Below, piece after piece: positions 28,854-39,886 of a stretch of 56,805 nucleotides of DNA. The notes beneath the pieces are model-generated. The model ran no database searches, was not told the origin of the DNA, and saw only the letters and a program-made list of their open reading frames with translations. The translations under genes and the position numbers were made by a program. Within the stretch, counting starts at the first letter, position 1, and each line of letters begins with the position of its first letter. The stretch is from Desulfosporosinus metallidurans (GTDB lineage Bacteria; Bacillota; Desulfitobacteriia; Desulfitobacteriales; Desulfitobacteriaceae). The DNA lies in contig NZ_MLBF01000028.1 in the NCBI RefSeq assembly GCF_001936615.1, positions 1-56,805 of the forward strand, in the 5' to 3' direction.

Positions 28854-29588
28854 GTGCGCGGTTTTCTTATTGCCCTAACTTTCTTTACCCGCATCCCTCT
28901 GCCAGGACCTAAAGACGTTACTGCGGAAGAATTTACTCGCAGTTATCGGTTTTATCCTTTGGTCGGACTGGTCATAGGCCTGCTTCTCTGGCTTATGGCG
29001 AAACTCTTAATTCCCTTCTATCCTCCTTTAGTTCTAGGCGCTCTCTTGTTGGTCGGCGAGTTAATGCTCACGGGCGGAATCCATCTCGACGGGTTCATGG
29101 ATAGCATGGATGGTTTACTTTCCGCCCGAAGTCCCGAAAGAATCTTGGAAATCATGAAGGACAGCCGAGTCGGAGCTCACGCCTCAATGGCCCTCGTAGG
29201 CTTATTACTGCTAAAATTCACGTTGCTTGCCAGCTTAACGTCCCCTCGGGTTTCCCTCCTCCTTGTAGTGCCCATGATCTCTCGCTGGGTATTCCAAATA
29301 GGAGTTATCGGATTTCCCTATGCCCGCGCCCAGGGCCTTGGCAAAGGATTTCATGAAGCCACCCACTGGGTTCCTTTCCTTCTTACTGGGGGAGTCGTTG
29401 GTGGGATTTCTTTTCTCCTCGTCGGCTTAGCCGGAATCGTTGCTTTTGCGCTCTCTGTTCTCTTTATAACCCTGCTAGCTTCCAGAATTTCTTCTCTTTT
29501 AGGGGGATTAACTGGAGACCTGTACGGAGCCATGATCGAACTTTCGGAAGTTATATGCTTATTGGTAGCTTTCCCTTTTCTCAAATAA
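28854..29588 (+). CDS. cobS: adenosylcobinamide-GDP ribazoletransferase (cobalamin synthase)
   Basis: I prefer the GTG at 28854, eight bases after GAGGAG; a GTG at 28845 overlapping the cobU stop is the alternative. The 244-residue membrane protein has five or six hydrophobic segments and the signature GGIHLDGFMDSMDGLLSARS, followed by ILEIMKDSRVGAHA. It joins alpha-ribazole to adenosylcobinamide-GDP in the membrane, the last step of the pathway. Confidence 0.94.
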   Translation: MRGFLIALTFFTRIPLPGPKDVTAEEFTRSYRFYPLVGLVIGLLLWLMAKLLIPFYPPLVLGALLLVGELMLTGGIHLDGFMDSMDGLLSARSPERILEIMKDSRVGAHASMALVGLLLLKFTLLASLTSPRVSLLLVVPMISRWVFQIGVIGFPYARAQGLGKGFHEATHWVPFLLTGGVVGGISFLLVGLAGIVAFALSVLFITLLASRISSLLGGLTGDLYGAMIELSEVICLLVAFPFLK

Positions 29589-29621
29589 GACAAAGACTTA
29601 CTGACGTCTTGAATGTAACAG

Positions 29622-29647
29622 ACGCCTCTGCATTACTGCAGAGGCGT
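29622..29647. terminator. terminator after cobS
   Basis: A perfect 11-bp stem with loop TTAC followed by TTCTTAA. It lies between the convergent cobS and dehydratase-activator genes and can serve the plus-strand operon. Confidence 0.75.
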
Positions 29648-29673
29648 TTCTTAACTCCGATCTAAATTAAATT

Positions 29674-32600
29674 TTACATTTTTATCGACAGTTTACTATC
29701 CACTAAACTATTCCCTAACTTAGATGGCAAGGGCACTTTAGGTTCCACTAGAATCTTGTTGGGCAAATTCTCCAAGGCAACGGAAAGCATAAGCTTAATT
29801 CGATTTAATTGATTGACTTCGCTGGCACCTGGATCATAGTCGATGGGAGCGATGTTTGCTGAAGGATAAGATCGCCTGAGTTCACGGAACATACCTTTGC
29901 CAGTAATATGATTGGGCAAGCAAGCGAAGGGCTGTAAACAGACGATGTTATTCACTCCGCTACGAATGAGCTCGACCATCTCTCCAGTTAGGAACCACCC
30001 CTCTCCCGATTGGTTGGCCAATGAGAGATGTTGTTGGGCATATTTGGCGATCTCTGCGATGGGTTTAGGAGCTTCGAAGCGCTTACTGGCTGTCAAGGCC
30101 TTCTTCATTTCTTTGCGATAGGATTCAATTCTATTAATGGAGAGCTTACCGGCCACCATGCCCCAAAAACTACCGGATAGTTTTTCATACTTAATGCTAT
30201 TATCAAAAGCACTATAGAGAAGAAAGTCAGCTAAATCCGGAACGACCGCTTCAGCTCCTTCAGACTCCAATAGTTCCACAATATTGTTATTGGCTGTAGG
30301 GTGGAATTTAACAAGGATTTCGCCGACGACTCCAACCTTTGGTTTGACCAGATCCTCATGTAGTTCCAAAGTATCAAAGTCCTTAACAATTTGGCGAAGA
30401 TTTTCGTTGTAGTCCTTTTTAGTTCCATTTTTCAATGATTCTTGGCAGTGCTGAACCCAATACTCATATAAGCGATTGGCGGAACCCGGTACCTTCTCGT
30501 AGGGACGCACTCGATAGAGAACCCTCATCAGGAGATCCCCGTAGATTAACCCTCTCATCAACTTGTTAAAAATAGGAATTGTGAGTTTAAAGCCTGGATT
30601 ACTCTCTAAACCAGATGAAGTTCCTGTATTTAAGCCAATCACCGGGATCTGTTCCATATTGGCATCTCGCAAGGCCTTTCTGATAAACGCGATGTAGTTG
30701 GTCGCTCGACACCCTCCGCCTGTTTGAGAAATGATAACTGAAGTGTTACTTAAATCATACATCCCGGATTTCAAGGCTCTCATCAACTGCCCAACAACGA
30801 TGATGGCCGGATAACAGGCGTCATTATGCACATACCTTAAGCCTTCATCAATGGCCGATTTGTCAACTGAAGGCAAAACTTCAATATTATACCCATCACC
30901 CACAAAGGCTGTCTTGAAAAACTGGAAATGAATCGGGGACATCTGGGGTACTAAAATCGTGTGTGTTTTCTTCATCTCTTTAGTAAATAACACTTTTTGT
31001 GGCTTATCATAGAGTTTTTTAGGGGAGAAATTTCTCTTATCTCGCTCGTTGATGGCCGCAATTAGGGAACGAAGACGGATTCTGGCGGCCCCTAGATTGT
31101 TGATCTCATCGATTTTTAAAACCGTATAAATTTTGCCAAAGGACTCTAGGATTTCTTTGATTTGATCCGTGGTGACGGCATCAAGACCACACCCGAACGA
31201 ATTTAGTTGAATTAACTCTAGATCGTTCTGCTCCGCAACATAGCTAGCCGCAGTATACTCTCTGGAGTGATACACCCATTGATTGACGACCCGCAAAGGT
31301 CCCTCAATTTTGCCAAGATGCTGGATAGAATCTTCGGATAAAATTGCGAACCCATAAGACCCTATCATTTCAGGTATACCGTGGTTAATTTCGGGATCGA
31401 TATGATAAGGTCTGCCCACAAGTACAATTCCCTTAATCCCGTTTTTTCGAATATAGCGCAGGGTTTCTTCTCCTTTAAGTCTTACGTCATCCTTATACCT
31501 ATCCTGTTCAGCATAAGCCTTAGTGAGGGCACTGGCTATCTCTTGCTTGGGGATTCCTTCAGGTGCTAACTCTTCAGCCAAGCGTTTTAGCATTCTACTC
31601 GGCATATCCAGCGGCAAGAAAGGGTGATAAAACGTAACATCTGATTCACGGAGAATATCCATGTTTGCATTGATGGTTTCGGGGTAAGAGGTGACGATGG
31701 GACAGTTATAATGGTTGTCTGCTAACGGATCTTCCGCTGGGGCGTAAGGAATGCAAGGATAAAATATCTTATTAACCCCTTTTTTAACTAAATTAGCAAT
31801 ATGTCCATGGACAAGTTTGGCGGGGTAACAGGCTGAATCGGAAGGGATCGTATCCATTCCCAGCTCATAGAGTTGCTTTGAGGATCGACCAGATAGGATG
31901 ACTTGGTAACCCAGTTCCGTAAAAAAGGTAAACCAAAAGGGGTAATCTTCATAGATATTTAAGACCCGGGGAATTCCCATAGTCCCTCTCCTAGCCTGTT
32001 CTTTGGTTAAAGGCTTGTAGTTAAAGACTCTTTGATACTTATATTCATAGAGGTTAGGAATTACACGTTTAATAACGTCTTTCCCCGCCCCTCTTTCGCA
32101 ACGGTTTCCAGAAATATAGTCACTTCCGCCTGAGAATTGTTTGACACTAACTAAGCAATTATTCCCACATAATCCACACCGTTTCGTCGATGTTTCTGTC
32201 TTGAAGTCAAGTAACTCTTCCCCTTTTACGAGGGCGGATTGATGCCCAATTTCATATCGATCTTGAGCAATCAAAGCGGCGCCAAAAGCCCCCATGATGC
32301 CTGCTATATCAGGACGAACCACTTCTTGGCCAGTTATTTTCTCGAAGGCTCGGAGGACCGCATCGTTATGAAATGTTCCTCCCTGCACGACGATTTTTTG
32401 GCCGAGTTCCTCAGCACTTCTCAGACGAATTACTTTATAGAGAGCATTCTTAATGACTGAAATAGCAATACCTGCTGAAATATCGCTAATCTCCGCCCCT
32501 TCTTTTTGCGCTTGTTTTACTTTAGAGTTCATGAAAACGGTACAACGAGTGCCAAGATCGACGGGATGTCTCGACCCCTGGCTCAACTTAGCAAATTCTT

Positions 32601-33993
32601 TGACGTCGAGGTTGAGAGAATTAGCAAAGGTTTCCACAAAGGATCCACACCCGGAAGAACATGCTTCATTCAAGGTTATTGATTCAATGACTCCATCCCG
32701 GATCACTAAGCTCTTCATGTCCTGTCCACCGATATCTAAAACAAAATCAACACCTGGTCGGAAAAAATTAGCGGCCGTGTAATGGGCTACGGTTTCAATT
32801 TCTCCTATATCCACTCTCAGGCCAGCTTTTATGAGATGCTCTCCATATCCGGTAACGGCCGAGTTGACAATTCTAGTCTCTTGATTCAGTTTTCCATACA
32901 AGTTCTTTAAAGCTTCAATTGTAGATTCTAAAGGGTTGCCCATATTGCTGCCGTAGTGTGAATACAACAAGCTTCCCTCTTCATCGACCAACGCAATCTT
33001 AGTGGTCGTCGACCCGGCATCAATTCCGAGGTAAGCATTTCCTGAATAGTTGTCTAGTTCCACTCGCCTAACTTGATGCAAAGCATGCCTGGCTTTAAAC
33101 TCTTGATATTCCTCATCATTGGCAAATAAAACTTCTGATTTTCCACCCTCAGTATCATTGATCTCGTAAATCATGGGGGTTCTTTCGTAGAGACACTCTA
33201 GGGTAAAAGGCACCTTATCGCGTGAGGACAACGCGGCTCCGATCGCCACAAAAAATTGCGAATCCTCAGGAAAGATCACATTGTTGTTTTCCAGATCTAA
33301 GGTTTGAATAAAGCGTTTTCTCAACTCGGACATAAAATGCAACGGTCCACCTAAAAACGCCACATTTCCACTAATAGGATGCCCCTGGGCAAGGCCACTA
33401 ATCGTTTGATTAACGACCGCCTGTAACACAGAGACAGCAATGTCTTCCTTGGCGGCCCCTTCATTTAACAAGGGTTGCACATCTGTTTTGGCAAATACGC
33501 CACACCTTGAAGCAATTGGATAAATCGTCCGATAATTTTTGGCAAGTTCATTGAGGCCTGGGGCATCGGTCTGCAACAAGGTCGCCATCTGATCAATAAA
33601 TGCCCCCGTGCCCCCGGCACACGTTCCATTCATTCGTTGCTCAATGGATTCCCCGAAATAGGTAATCTTAGCATCTTCTCCACCAAGTTCAATGGCAGCA
33701 TCTGTCCTTGGAATTACGATTTTAATAGCGTTGGTGCACGCAATGACTTCTTGAATAAAAGGAACCTCTAACTTTTGTGAAATATTGTATCCTCCAGATC
33801 CTGTCACCATTAAGGTCAATAAGTGTCCTTGCATAATGGTTTTAGCATCTTCAAGCATCATAACCACTGTATTTCTGATATTTGAAAAATGTCTTAAATA
33901 TTTTTTATACACTATATTTTTATTGTCATCTAAAACGACAACCTTCACCGTTGTAGAACCAACATCCAATCCAATATTAAAAATTGTACTCAT
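29674..33993 (-). CDS. giant acyl-CoA dehydratase activase (HgdC/BcrAD-like fusion)
   Basis: 1439 residues. Two ASKHA-type ATPase domains are joined in tandem: the first starts with [18 protein letters not shown] at residue 6, the second with [19 protein letters not shown] near 320. Each has a phosphate-2 and adenosine motif and a [16 protein letters not shown] cysteine that holds a bridging Fe4S4 cluster in activators of 2-hydroxyacyl-CoA dehydratases and benzoyl-CoA reductase. The C-terminal half (from about 640) is a DUF2229-like/HgdB-like region with cysteine motifs. Such fusions are common in anaerobic Clostridia; their substrate is unknown. The protein probably couples ATP hydrolysis to low-potential electron transfer. 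The divergent TetR gene may regulate it. Confidence 0.88.
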   Translation of the reverse strand: MSTIFNIGLDVGSTTVKVVVLDDNKNIVYKKYLRHFSNIRNTVVMMLEDAKTIMQGHLLTLMVTGSGGYNISQKLEVPFIQEVIACTNAIKIVIPRTDAAIELGGEDAKITYFGESIEQRMNGTCAGGTGAFIDQMATLLQTDAPGLNELAKNYRTIYPIASRCGVFAKTDVQPLLNEGAAKEDIAVSVLQAVVNQTISGLAQGHPISGNVAFLGGPLHFMSELRKRFIQTLDLENNNVIFPEDSQFFVAIGAALSSRDKVPFTLECLYERTPMIYEINDTEGGKSEVLFANDEEYQEFKARHALHQVRRVELDNYSGNAYLGIDAGSTTTKIALVDEEGSLLYSHYGSNMGNPLESTIEALKNLYGKLNQETRIVNSAVTGYGEHLIKAGLRVDIGEIETVAHYTAANFFRPGVDFVLDIGGQDMKSLVIRDGVIESITLNEACSSGCGSFVETFANSLNLDVKEFAKLSQGSRHPVDLGTRCTVFMNSKVKQAQKEGAEISDISAGIAISVIKNALYKVIRLRSAEELGQKIVVQGGTFHNDAVLRAFEKITGQEVVRPDIAGIMGAFGAALIAQDRYEIGHQSALVKGEELLDFKTETSTKRCGLCGNNCLVSVKQFSGGSDYISGNRCERGAGKDVIKRVIPNLYEYKYQRVFNYKPLTKEQARRGTMGIPRVLNIYEDYPFWFTFFTELGYQVILSGRSSKQLYELGMDTIPSDSACYPAKLVHGHIANLVKKGVNKIFYPCIPYAPAEDPLADNHYNCPIVTSYPETINANMDILRESDVTFYHPFLPLDMPSRMLKRLAEELAPEGIPKQEIASALTKAYAEQDRYKDDVRLKGEETLRYIRKNGIKGIVLVGRPYHIDPEINHGIPEMIGSYGFAILSEDSIQHLGKIEGPLRVVNQWVYHSREYTAASYVAEQNDLELIQLNSFGCGLDAVTTDQIKEILESFGKIYTVLKIDEINNLGAARIRLRSLIAAINERDKRNFSPKKLYDKPQKVLFTKEMKKTHTILVPQMSPIHFQFFKTAFVGDGYNIEVLPSVDKSAIDEGLRYVHNDACYPAIIVVGQLMRALKSGMYDLSNTSVIISQTGGGCRATNYIAFIRKALRDANMEQIPVIGLNTGTSSGLESNPGFKLTIPIFNKLMRGLIYGDLLMRVLYRVRPYEKVPGSANRLYEYWVQHCQESLKNGTKKDYNENLRQIVKDFDTLELHEDLVKPKVGVVGEILVKFHPTANNNIVELLESEGAEAVVPDLADFLLYSAFDNSIKYEKLSGSFWGMVAGKLSINRIESYRKEMKKALTASKRFEAPKPIAEIAKYAQQHLSLANQSGEGWFLTGEMVELIRSGVNNIVCLQPFACLPNHITGKGMFRELRRSYPSANIAPIDYDPGASEVNQLNRIKLMLSVALENLPNKILVEPKVPLPSKLGNSLVDSKLSIKM

Positions 33994-34043
33994 TATCTTC
34001 CTCCACTATGTACAACATTAGAAAACCCGTACTTTCTCCAAAA

Positions 34044-34625
34044 TTACATTGAACAGGTTATTCCTTTTGCGAAGATTCTAATATAATTCGAAATACAAAC
34101 CTGAATATCGGTTTCAAATGTCAGTTTATTCATCATTAAAAACGTAAAGAACAGGCCAAAATTCGTAGCTAAGAAACTTATGGCCAACGAATCCGGATTT
34201 TCCTGGATGACCCCTCGTTCTCTCATTTTTTCAAAGTAGCGGCTCAATAGTTTTTTTAACTCATTGGGAAATTTAAATAATGTAGCATCAAACTCAGGGT
34301 TTAATTCCTCATTCTTAAAGTACATCAAAATAATATTTTGATTTTTAAACAATATGTCATGGTACGAGGAACATATTTTATTTAAATCGCTTTCTAAATC
34401 CCATTCCAACCCCTCAAACAAGGCTTTAAATTTAGGAGAAAAAACAAATTTATCAAACGCTTTTTCGAATAGATTATGTTTGCTTTCAAAATGTCTGAAG
34501 AGTGTCATTTCACTTACGCCCGCTTCTTTGGCGATTTCCTTCGTAGTGACAGCGTTATACCCTTTTTGTGAGAAGAGAATAATGGATGCATTTAATATCT
34601 TATCTTCCGTATTAACACTACACAT
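34044..34625 (-). CDS. TetR-family transcriptional regulator
   Basis: 193 residues. The N-terminal helix-turn-helix (KILNASIILFSQKGYNAVTT, then AGVSEMTLFRHFESKHNLFE) is a standard TetR domain; the C-terminal part is all-helical and would bind an unknown ligand. It is encoded on the same strand just upstream of the dehydratase activator, only 50 bases away. A perfect 7-bp inverted repeat lies in its own upstream region, consistent with autoregulation and control of the activator gene. Confidence 0.88.
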   Translation of the reverse strand: MCSVNTEDKILNASIILFSQKGYNAVTTKEIAKEAGVSEMTLFRHFESKHNLFEKAFDKFVFSPKFKALFEGLEWDLESDLNKICSSYHDILFKNQNIILMYFKNEELNPEFDATLFKFPNELKKLLSRYFEKMRERGVIQENPDSLAISFLATNFGLFFTFLMMNKLTFETDIQVCISNYIRIFAKGITCSM

Positions 34626-34668
34626 AGCTCGTCTCGTCTCCCATTACCAGCATGCAAACAACACTGCA

Positions 34669-34686
34669 TGTTAGTTGATACTAACA
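34669..34686. promoter_or_regulatory. candidate TetR operator
   Basis: TGTTAGT and ACTAACA arms flank a 4-base centre, 44 bases upstream of the TetR start codon. The symmetry and length suit a TetR dimer. Confidence 0.6.
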
Positions 34687-34759
34687 TTATTCTACCATTA
34701 TCAGAGAAATTTAACAATCCATAAACAAGGAGCTTACACCATATTTAGTAAAATAAAAT

Positions 34760-34793
34760 AGGAGCTGTTTGCGAAAAATCGAAAACAGCTCCT
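34760..34793 (-). terminator. terminator of the EF-G-like gene
   Basis: A perfect 11-bp stem with a 12-base loop. Read on the minus strand it is followed by ATTTTATTTTAC, and it lies 14 bases after the stop codon. Confidence 0.8.
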
Positions 34794-34806
34794 ATTCCGG
34801 TAAGTA

Positions 34807-36828
34807 TTAGTGGCTCTGCGCGACTTTTAATTTACTAACTAAGGTCTCGCTGAGTTTATCGGGCACTTCTTCATATTGATTGAATTCCATGCTAAATGTC
34901 CCTCTCCCTTGCGTGAGAGAACGCAAATCTATAGCATAGCGCATCATTTCCGCTTGTGGGACATGGGCCCGGATCACCTGGTATCGCTCGGTGGCCACTA
35001 AACCTAAAATTTTTCCTCGTTTGGCATTAAGGTCACCAATTACATCTCCCATAAAAACTTCTGGTACATGTACTTCTACCTCGACGATGGGTTCAAGCAA
35101 GATGGGTTTTGCCAGCTCTACTCCTTTGCGGAAGGCAATAATGGCGGCAAGTTTAAAAGCCATTTCTGAGGAGTCAACGGCATGATAAGAACCATCACAG
35201 AGCGTGACCTTAATATCCGTCACAGGGTAACCAACCATTGCTCCTTCTGTCATGGCCTCGCGAATTCCTTTTTCCACGGCCGGAATGTATTGTTTGGGGA
35301 CGGATCCACCAAAGATATCCTCGGCAAACTCAAATTCCTTCCCATCTGAGGGTTCAAGGTTTATCCAGACATGACCATATTGACCATGTCCACCGGTTTG
35401 TTTCTTATGTTTTCCTTCCACTTTGACCGCTTTGCGAATTGTCTCACGATAAGGTACGCGCGGAACCTTCATGGCCACAGCGACACCGAATTTACGACTC
35501 AGCTTCTCCTGAAGAATTTCCAACTGCATCTCCCCTAGACCTGTCAAGAGCAATTCTTTAGTTTCTGTATTTTTACTAATCCTAAGCGTTGGATCTTCTT
35601 CTGCCAAACGTGCTAGGGTACTACCTAGCTTATCCTCATCCCCTTTACTCTTCGGTTCAATGGTCACGGATAAATAAGGCACTGGAAAATCGATCCCCGG
35701 AAGCTTTACGGGGTGCTCCTTCCCACATAACATATCCCCTGTTTTTACGTCTTGCAATTTGGCGACAACTGCAATATCTCCTGCTGGAACCAACGAGACG
35801 GGTTCTTGTGATTTTCCACGCAGATAAAAGGGCTGCCCCATTTTTTCCTCTAAATCGCGAGTTGAATTATACACCAAGGATTCGGCCGTAAACTTTCCTC
35901 CATAAACGCGGAAGAAAGACATTTTACCCACATAAGGATCTGCTAAGGTTTTAAACACTAAAGCTGCTTTTTCGGCCATAACGTCTGGCCTTGGGACAAA
36001 ATCGGCAACGAAATTCAGGATATTGGCAATCCCTATATTTTTATACGCGGAACCGCAAAGCACTGGGACCACCAAATTTTGCTTCAAAGCTTTCCTCAAG
36101 GCAATTTGAAAATCCCCCTTATTCAAGCCTTCCCCTTCAAGGTATTTCGTTAAAATGTCATCATCCGCTTCGGCGACTGCTTCAGCTAATTGATCTCTTA
36201 AGCGGCCGATCTCTTCCTTATACTCTGGTGGGACCCCTTTAAGTAAATAATTTCCGCTTCCATGAGCGTCAAACTCATACGCTTTATTCTCAATAATATC
36301 GATAAGTCCATTAAAACTTGCTTCTTGACCGATTGGAATTTGCAAAGGAACAAACCGAGTTTGGGGATAAGTACTTTTTAGTTGTTCCAATACCTTGTCA
36401 AAATTAGCATTTTGGCGATCCAATTTATTAATAAAGATCACTCTAGGTAACTTCTGTTCCTCCATGACATCCCAAGTAATTTCCGCCTGAACTTCTAGAC
36501 CTGTCACACCACATAAAACCAAAATCCCACATTCGGCGACTCTCAAGGCACTTTTGACTTCCCCATAGAAATCCGAATATCCAGGAGTATCGAGAACATT
36601 AACCTTGACCCCTTGCCACTCAATCGGAATAAGACTCGTACTAATCGACACTTGATGTTTCACTTCTTCTGGCAGATAATCCGAGACAGTGTTTCCCTCA
36701 GCAATTTTGCCAACACGCTTGATCACACCTGAATTAAAAAGAAAAGATTCCGTTAAGGATGTCTTTCCCCCTCCACCATGCCCCACCAAACAGACGTTGC
36801 GAAGATGTTCTGCGTCATAGGTCTTCAA
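34807..36828 (-). CDS. elongation factor G-like GTPase (FusA2 type)
   Basis: 673 residues from a TTG preceded by GGGAGGAAATCGTA. The G1 motif is GHGGGGKTS (16-24), G3 is DTPGYSDF (near 78) and G4 is NKLD (near 132). EF-G domains II-V follow, with RVPYRETI and GHGQYGHV in domain IV. The G1 loop differs from the AHIDAGKTT of canonical EF-G, and an EF-G essential for translocation usually sits in the str operon. This is therefore the paralogous FusA2/EF-G-like protein, seen in many Clostridia and Actinobacteria, with unclear ribosomal function. Confidence 0.88.
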   Translation of the reverse strand: MKTYDAEHLRNVCLVGHGGGGKTSLTESFLFNSGVIKRVGKIAEGNTVSDYLPEEVKHQVSISTSLIPIEWQGVKVNVLDTPGYSDFYGEVKSALRVAECGILVLCGVTGLEVQAEITWDVMEEQKLPRVIFINKLDRQNANFDKVLEQLKSTYPQTRFVPLQIPIGQEASFNGLIDIIENKAYEFDAHGSGNYLLKGVPPEYKEEIGRLRDQLAEAVAEADDDILTKYLEGEGLNKGDFQIALRKALKQNLVVPVLCGSAYKNIGIANILNFVADFVPRPDVMAEKAALVFKTLADPYVGKMSFFRVYGGKFTAESLVYNSTRDLEEKMGQPFYLRGKSQEPVSLVPAGDIAVVAKLQDVKTGDMLCGKEHPVKLPGIDFPVPYLSVTIEPKSKGDEDKLGSTLARLAEEDPTLRISKNTETKELLLTGLGEMQLEILQEKLSRKFGVAVAMKVPRVPYRETIRKAVKVEGKHKKQTGGHGQYGHVWINLEPSDGKEFEFAEDIFGGSVPKQYIPAVEKGIREAMTEGAMVGYPVTDIKVTLCDGSYHAVDSSEMAFKLAAIIAFRKGVELAKPILLEPIVEVEVHVPEVFMGDVIGDLNAKRGKILGLVATERYQVIRAHVPQAEMMRYAIDLRSLTQGRGTFSMEFNQYEEVPDKLSETLVSKLKVAQSH

Positions 36829-36972
36829 TACGATTTCCTCCCTGATATGTTATTAAGAAAAAGGACACGTGCCTTTAACTTGCAACAGTATTACCGGAGT
36901 TCTTTATGTCTGAAGATTCCTCTTGTATTATTTTATCGAGGAGAGTGGGTCAAGTATTCTCTATCCTCATAA

Positions 36973-37047
36973 TTAATTTCTCGTTTCGTAGGCCCCCCAT
37001 TAATTTCTCGATTTCCTCATTAACTTCTCTTTTCGTAGGTCCCCCAT
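36973..37047. repeat. imperfect 28-bp direct repeat at the iadA 3' end
   Basis: The last 28 bases of the isoaspartyl dipeptidase gene (37020-37047) are repeated at 36973-37000 with four differences; the period is 47 bases. Part of the unit recurs between them. It looks like a small local duplication of a gene end. Confidence 0.6.
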
Positions 37048-38186
37048 ACTCGTGTTTGTTTGTCGGCAAGCATACGTTGCCCCATCGCCCAGACATCTTG
37101 AACCTCTAAGGCTTGGTCTAGCGCCACTAGGTCCGCGTCAAAGCCGACACGAATCATCCCTTTATTCTTAAAGCCAAGCACATTAGCCACATTGGACGTT
37201 ATCGTACGCAAGGCAACTTCTAATGGAAGTCCGTAATGTAGGACAGATTCTTTAACATCACGCCACAAAACCTCAACAGAACCGACACCCATGCCAATCA
37301 GCACCCCCGCTTCATTATATTGAGGCATACTTCCATTCCCGTCTGAAGTCACGGTAACGTGATCGTTGAGCATTTTACGCTGGTTCAACATGTGCAAAAC
37401 CGCTGGGACCTGAAGTTCAACAGGGAAATCGTCACACCCCGCTGTAAGATCAATGTGCCCCCCCGCTTGTAGGAACTGGATGCCTTGTTCCAGTAAGGAA
37501 TACGTGCGGTTGATATGCGTGGGAACAAACTGCGTAATCGGAATCTCAGTTTGGTCAAGAATTGTCCATATTGGTTGCAGGCCTCGCTTTCCCTCCCCAA
37601 GATGGAGATGGACCACTCCGGCCTTATTCCCCAGCATCCCACCCACTCGGGCTTCTGCAGCTAAATGTTCAAGTTCAGCGATTTGTGGTTGTGCGGACCG
37701 ATGATCCGATATGGCAATTTCCCCTGCCCCGATGACCTTGTCGATTAACACAAGGTCTTCTTGTAGTGTGGGAAACAGGGTTCGCGTTGGAACTTGATAA
37801 GCACCGCTATATACAAACGTGGTTATCCCTTCATCTTCGAGTGCTTGTGCTTTCACGAGAAGTTCAGACATCGACCTCGATACGGAATCTGTCCCTAAAC
37901 AGCCGACGACCGTGGTCGTTCCTCCCCGAGTTAGCTGGGAAAGTTGAATTTCAGGAGTACGTGAGGCTGGGCCTGCTTCTCCTCCACCCCCACAAAGATG
38001 AACATGGGCATCAATAAACCCTGGCACTATTGTTTTTCCTTGAAGGTCAACCACTTCCCCATCCACATAATCAGGTATTATCAAATTTCTGCCGATCGCA
38101 GCAATACTCTTACCCACGATCAGGACGTCGGTATCTTTTATTGCCTCAGGATTATAAATTTTTGCATTCTTAAGAAGTTGCCACAT
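37020..38186 (-). CDS. iadA: isoaspartyl dipeptidase (beta-aspartyl-peptidase)
   Basis: The start at 38186 has AGAGGGGGTATCACG; the long frame to 38381 extends into the promoter of the divergent spoVB-like gene and is rejected. 388 residues of the amidohydrolase fold: GFIDAHVHLCGGGGEAGPAS carries two metal-binding His, VHLHLGEG another, and TSDGNGSMPQYNE includes the catalytic Asp. This pattern is specific to IadA, which hydrolyses beta-aspartyl dipeptides formed in damaged proteins. Confidence 0.9.
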   Translation of the reverse strand: MWQLLKNAKIYNPEAIKDTDVLIVGKSIAAIGRNLIIPDYVDGEVVDLQGKTIVPGFIDAHVHLCGGGGEAGPASRTPEIQLSQLTRGGTTTVVGCLGTDSVSRSMSELLVKAQALEDEGITTFVYSGAYQVPTRTLFPTLQEDLVLIDKVIGAGEIAISDHRSAQPQIAELEHLAAEARVGGMLGNKAGVVHLHLGEGKRGLQPIWTILDQTEIPITQFVPTHINRTYSLLEQGIQFLQAGGHIDLTAGCDDFPVELQVPAVLHMLNQRKMLNDHVTVTSDGNGSMPQYNEAGVLIGMGVGSVEVLWRDVKESVLHYGLPLEVALRTITSNVANVLGFKNKGMIRVGFDADLVALDQALEVQDVWAMGQRMLADKQTRVWGTYEKRS

Positions 38187-38332
38187 CGTGATACCCCCTC
38201 TTTGGAGGTAGAATACCCCTACTTCTAGTGTAATATTCCAAAACAGAAAAGCATTTCTTATTTTACCCGAGCATAAGGTTATATAGAAAACCTGTCTTGT
38301 GCCAACCTTTATACTTTGCTCAGGAGGATTAC

Positions 38333-39883
38333 ATGCCGAAAAGGACCTTTGTCTATGGGGCAACCATACTTTTGGGAGCAAACTTATTGAACCGCCTGTT
38401 GGGCTTTGCTTACCAATACTTAATTATGAACCATATTGGCGGGGAAGCCTATGGTCTATTCAATATGGTTTTCCCAATCTACATGCTGGCCTTGGTCTTC
38501 ACGACAGCCGGTATCCCACTCGCCATTGCCAAAATGGTCTCCGAAGAAGTGTCCCTTGGACGCACTTTACAAGCACAATCCATTTTCCGCGTGGCCCTTT
38601 GGCTTCTCAGCCTTTCCGGAGCCATCGTATCCATCGGACTTTATTTTCTTACCCCATACTTAGTACATCGAATTTTTCCAGATCCTAGGGTCCTGAACAT
38701 TTTTCTCATTTGCACTCCGGCCATTTTTATTGTCTCTATTTCCTCAGTGTTTCGCGGCTACTTTCAAGGTTTACAAAACATGGTCCCAACAGCTGTTAGC
38801 CAGATTTTCGAACAAATTGTCCGAGTCACGGTCGGTTATACCGTAGCATTACGGCTCTTTGATGACGGGGTTGAATGGGCTGCAGTAGGTTTAGCCTTCG
38901 GTATGTTAATGGGAGAAGTGGTTGGTTTATTGGCTATTGTCTTCCAATATCAGAGGGTAAAGGCTAAGGTTAAATCAAAGGGGGAGGGTCCTAAACCAAC
39001 TTATTCGGCTCGGCACATCTTGCGTAAATTATGGTACCTAGCTTCTCCTGTAACAGCCGGAAGGCTGCTTTCCACTGGGTTATCTGCCTTAGATGCCATG
39101 CTCATCCCTTTGCGCCTACAAGTGGCCGGATACGCAGCCCGAGAAGCAACAACCTTATTTGGGCAACTAGGGGGTGCCGCTTTTACCTTACTCACGTTTC
39201 CGAGTGTATTTACCTTTGCCTTAGCAACTTCGCTCGTTCCGGCCATTTCGGAAGCGGCTGCCCAATGCCAATTTAATGTCGTCCGAGCCCGTAGCGCCGA
39301 AGCCATCCGTTTAACAATTTTGATCGGAATTCCCTGCCTTATTATCTTGTTTTATTTTTCCTTGCCGCTAACCTCTTTTTTTAAAAGTACGGAGATATCT
39401 CCTATTTTGCGCGTGTTAGCCTTAGGGGGGATATTTTCATATATACAACAAACCACAACGGGAATCCTGCAAGGACTAGGAAAAGTTCATCTTCCGGTCC
39501 TCCATTCCATCATTGCGGCTATTATTCGTATTCCAATCTTAATCTACCTAACCGGCCTTCCCCAATGGGGTCTCCGGGGAACAGCGTGGGCTTTTATCCT
39601 TGGATTTTTCATCACGGCAGCTCTAAATCTTATGGCTATTGTACGCTATACAGGAATGCCCTTAGACCTACAGCGATTCGTCCTCCAACCCGTCAGTGGG
39701 GCGGCCGGTATGTTACTTGTTTTTCATTTTCTAGACCCTATCTTAGGAGGGCATGTTGCAGGGTATGTCAGCGAATTTTCGCTCGGCATAGCACTTTACA
39801 GTGTGATCTTGTTTATTAATGGAGGGGTTACCTTTACAGACTTAAGACGACTTCCTTGGATTGGAAAATATCTACCACACTAG
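38333..39883 (+). CDS. spoVB: SpoVB/MurJ-like lipid flippase family protein
   Basis: The start at 38333 follows CAGGAGGATTAC. 516 residues with about 14 membrane segments of the MVF/MOP family (N-terminal GATILLGANLLNRLLGFAYQ, then MVFPIYMLALVFTTAGIPLA), and FRGYFQGLQNMVPTAVSQI, the block conserved in stage V sporulation protein B. It should translocate peptidoglycan lipid precursors for spore cortex synthesis. Several paralogues may exist in such genomes, so the symbol is by similarity of motifs. Confidence 0.82.
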   Translation: MPKRTFVYGATILLGANLLNRLLGFAYQYLIMNHIGGEAYGLFNMVFPIYMLALVFTTAGIPLAIAKMVSEEVSLGRTLQAQSIFRVALWLLSLSGAIVSIGLYFLTPYLVHRIFPDPRVLNIFLICTPAIFIVSISSVFRGYFQGLQNMVPTAVSQIFEQIVRVTVGYTVALRLFDDGVEWAAVGLAFGMLMGEVVGLLAIVFQYQRVKAKVKSKGEGPKPTYSARHILRKLWYLASPVTAGRLLSTGLSALDAMLIPLRLQVAGYAAREATTLFGQLGGAAFTLLTFPSVFTFALATSLVPAISEAAAQCQFNVVRARSAEAIRLTILIGIPCLIILFYFSLPLTSFFKSTEISPILRVLALGGIFSYIQQTTTGILQGLGKVHLPVLHSIIAAIIRIPILIYLTGLPQWGLRGTAWAFILGFFITAALNLMAIVRYTGMPLDLQRFVLQPVSGAAGMLLVFHFLDPILGGHVAGYVSEFSLGIALYSVILFINGGVTFTDLRRLPWIGKYLPH

Positions 39884-39886
39884 GTC

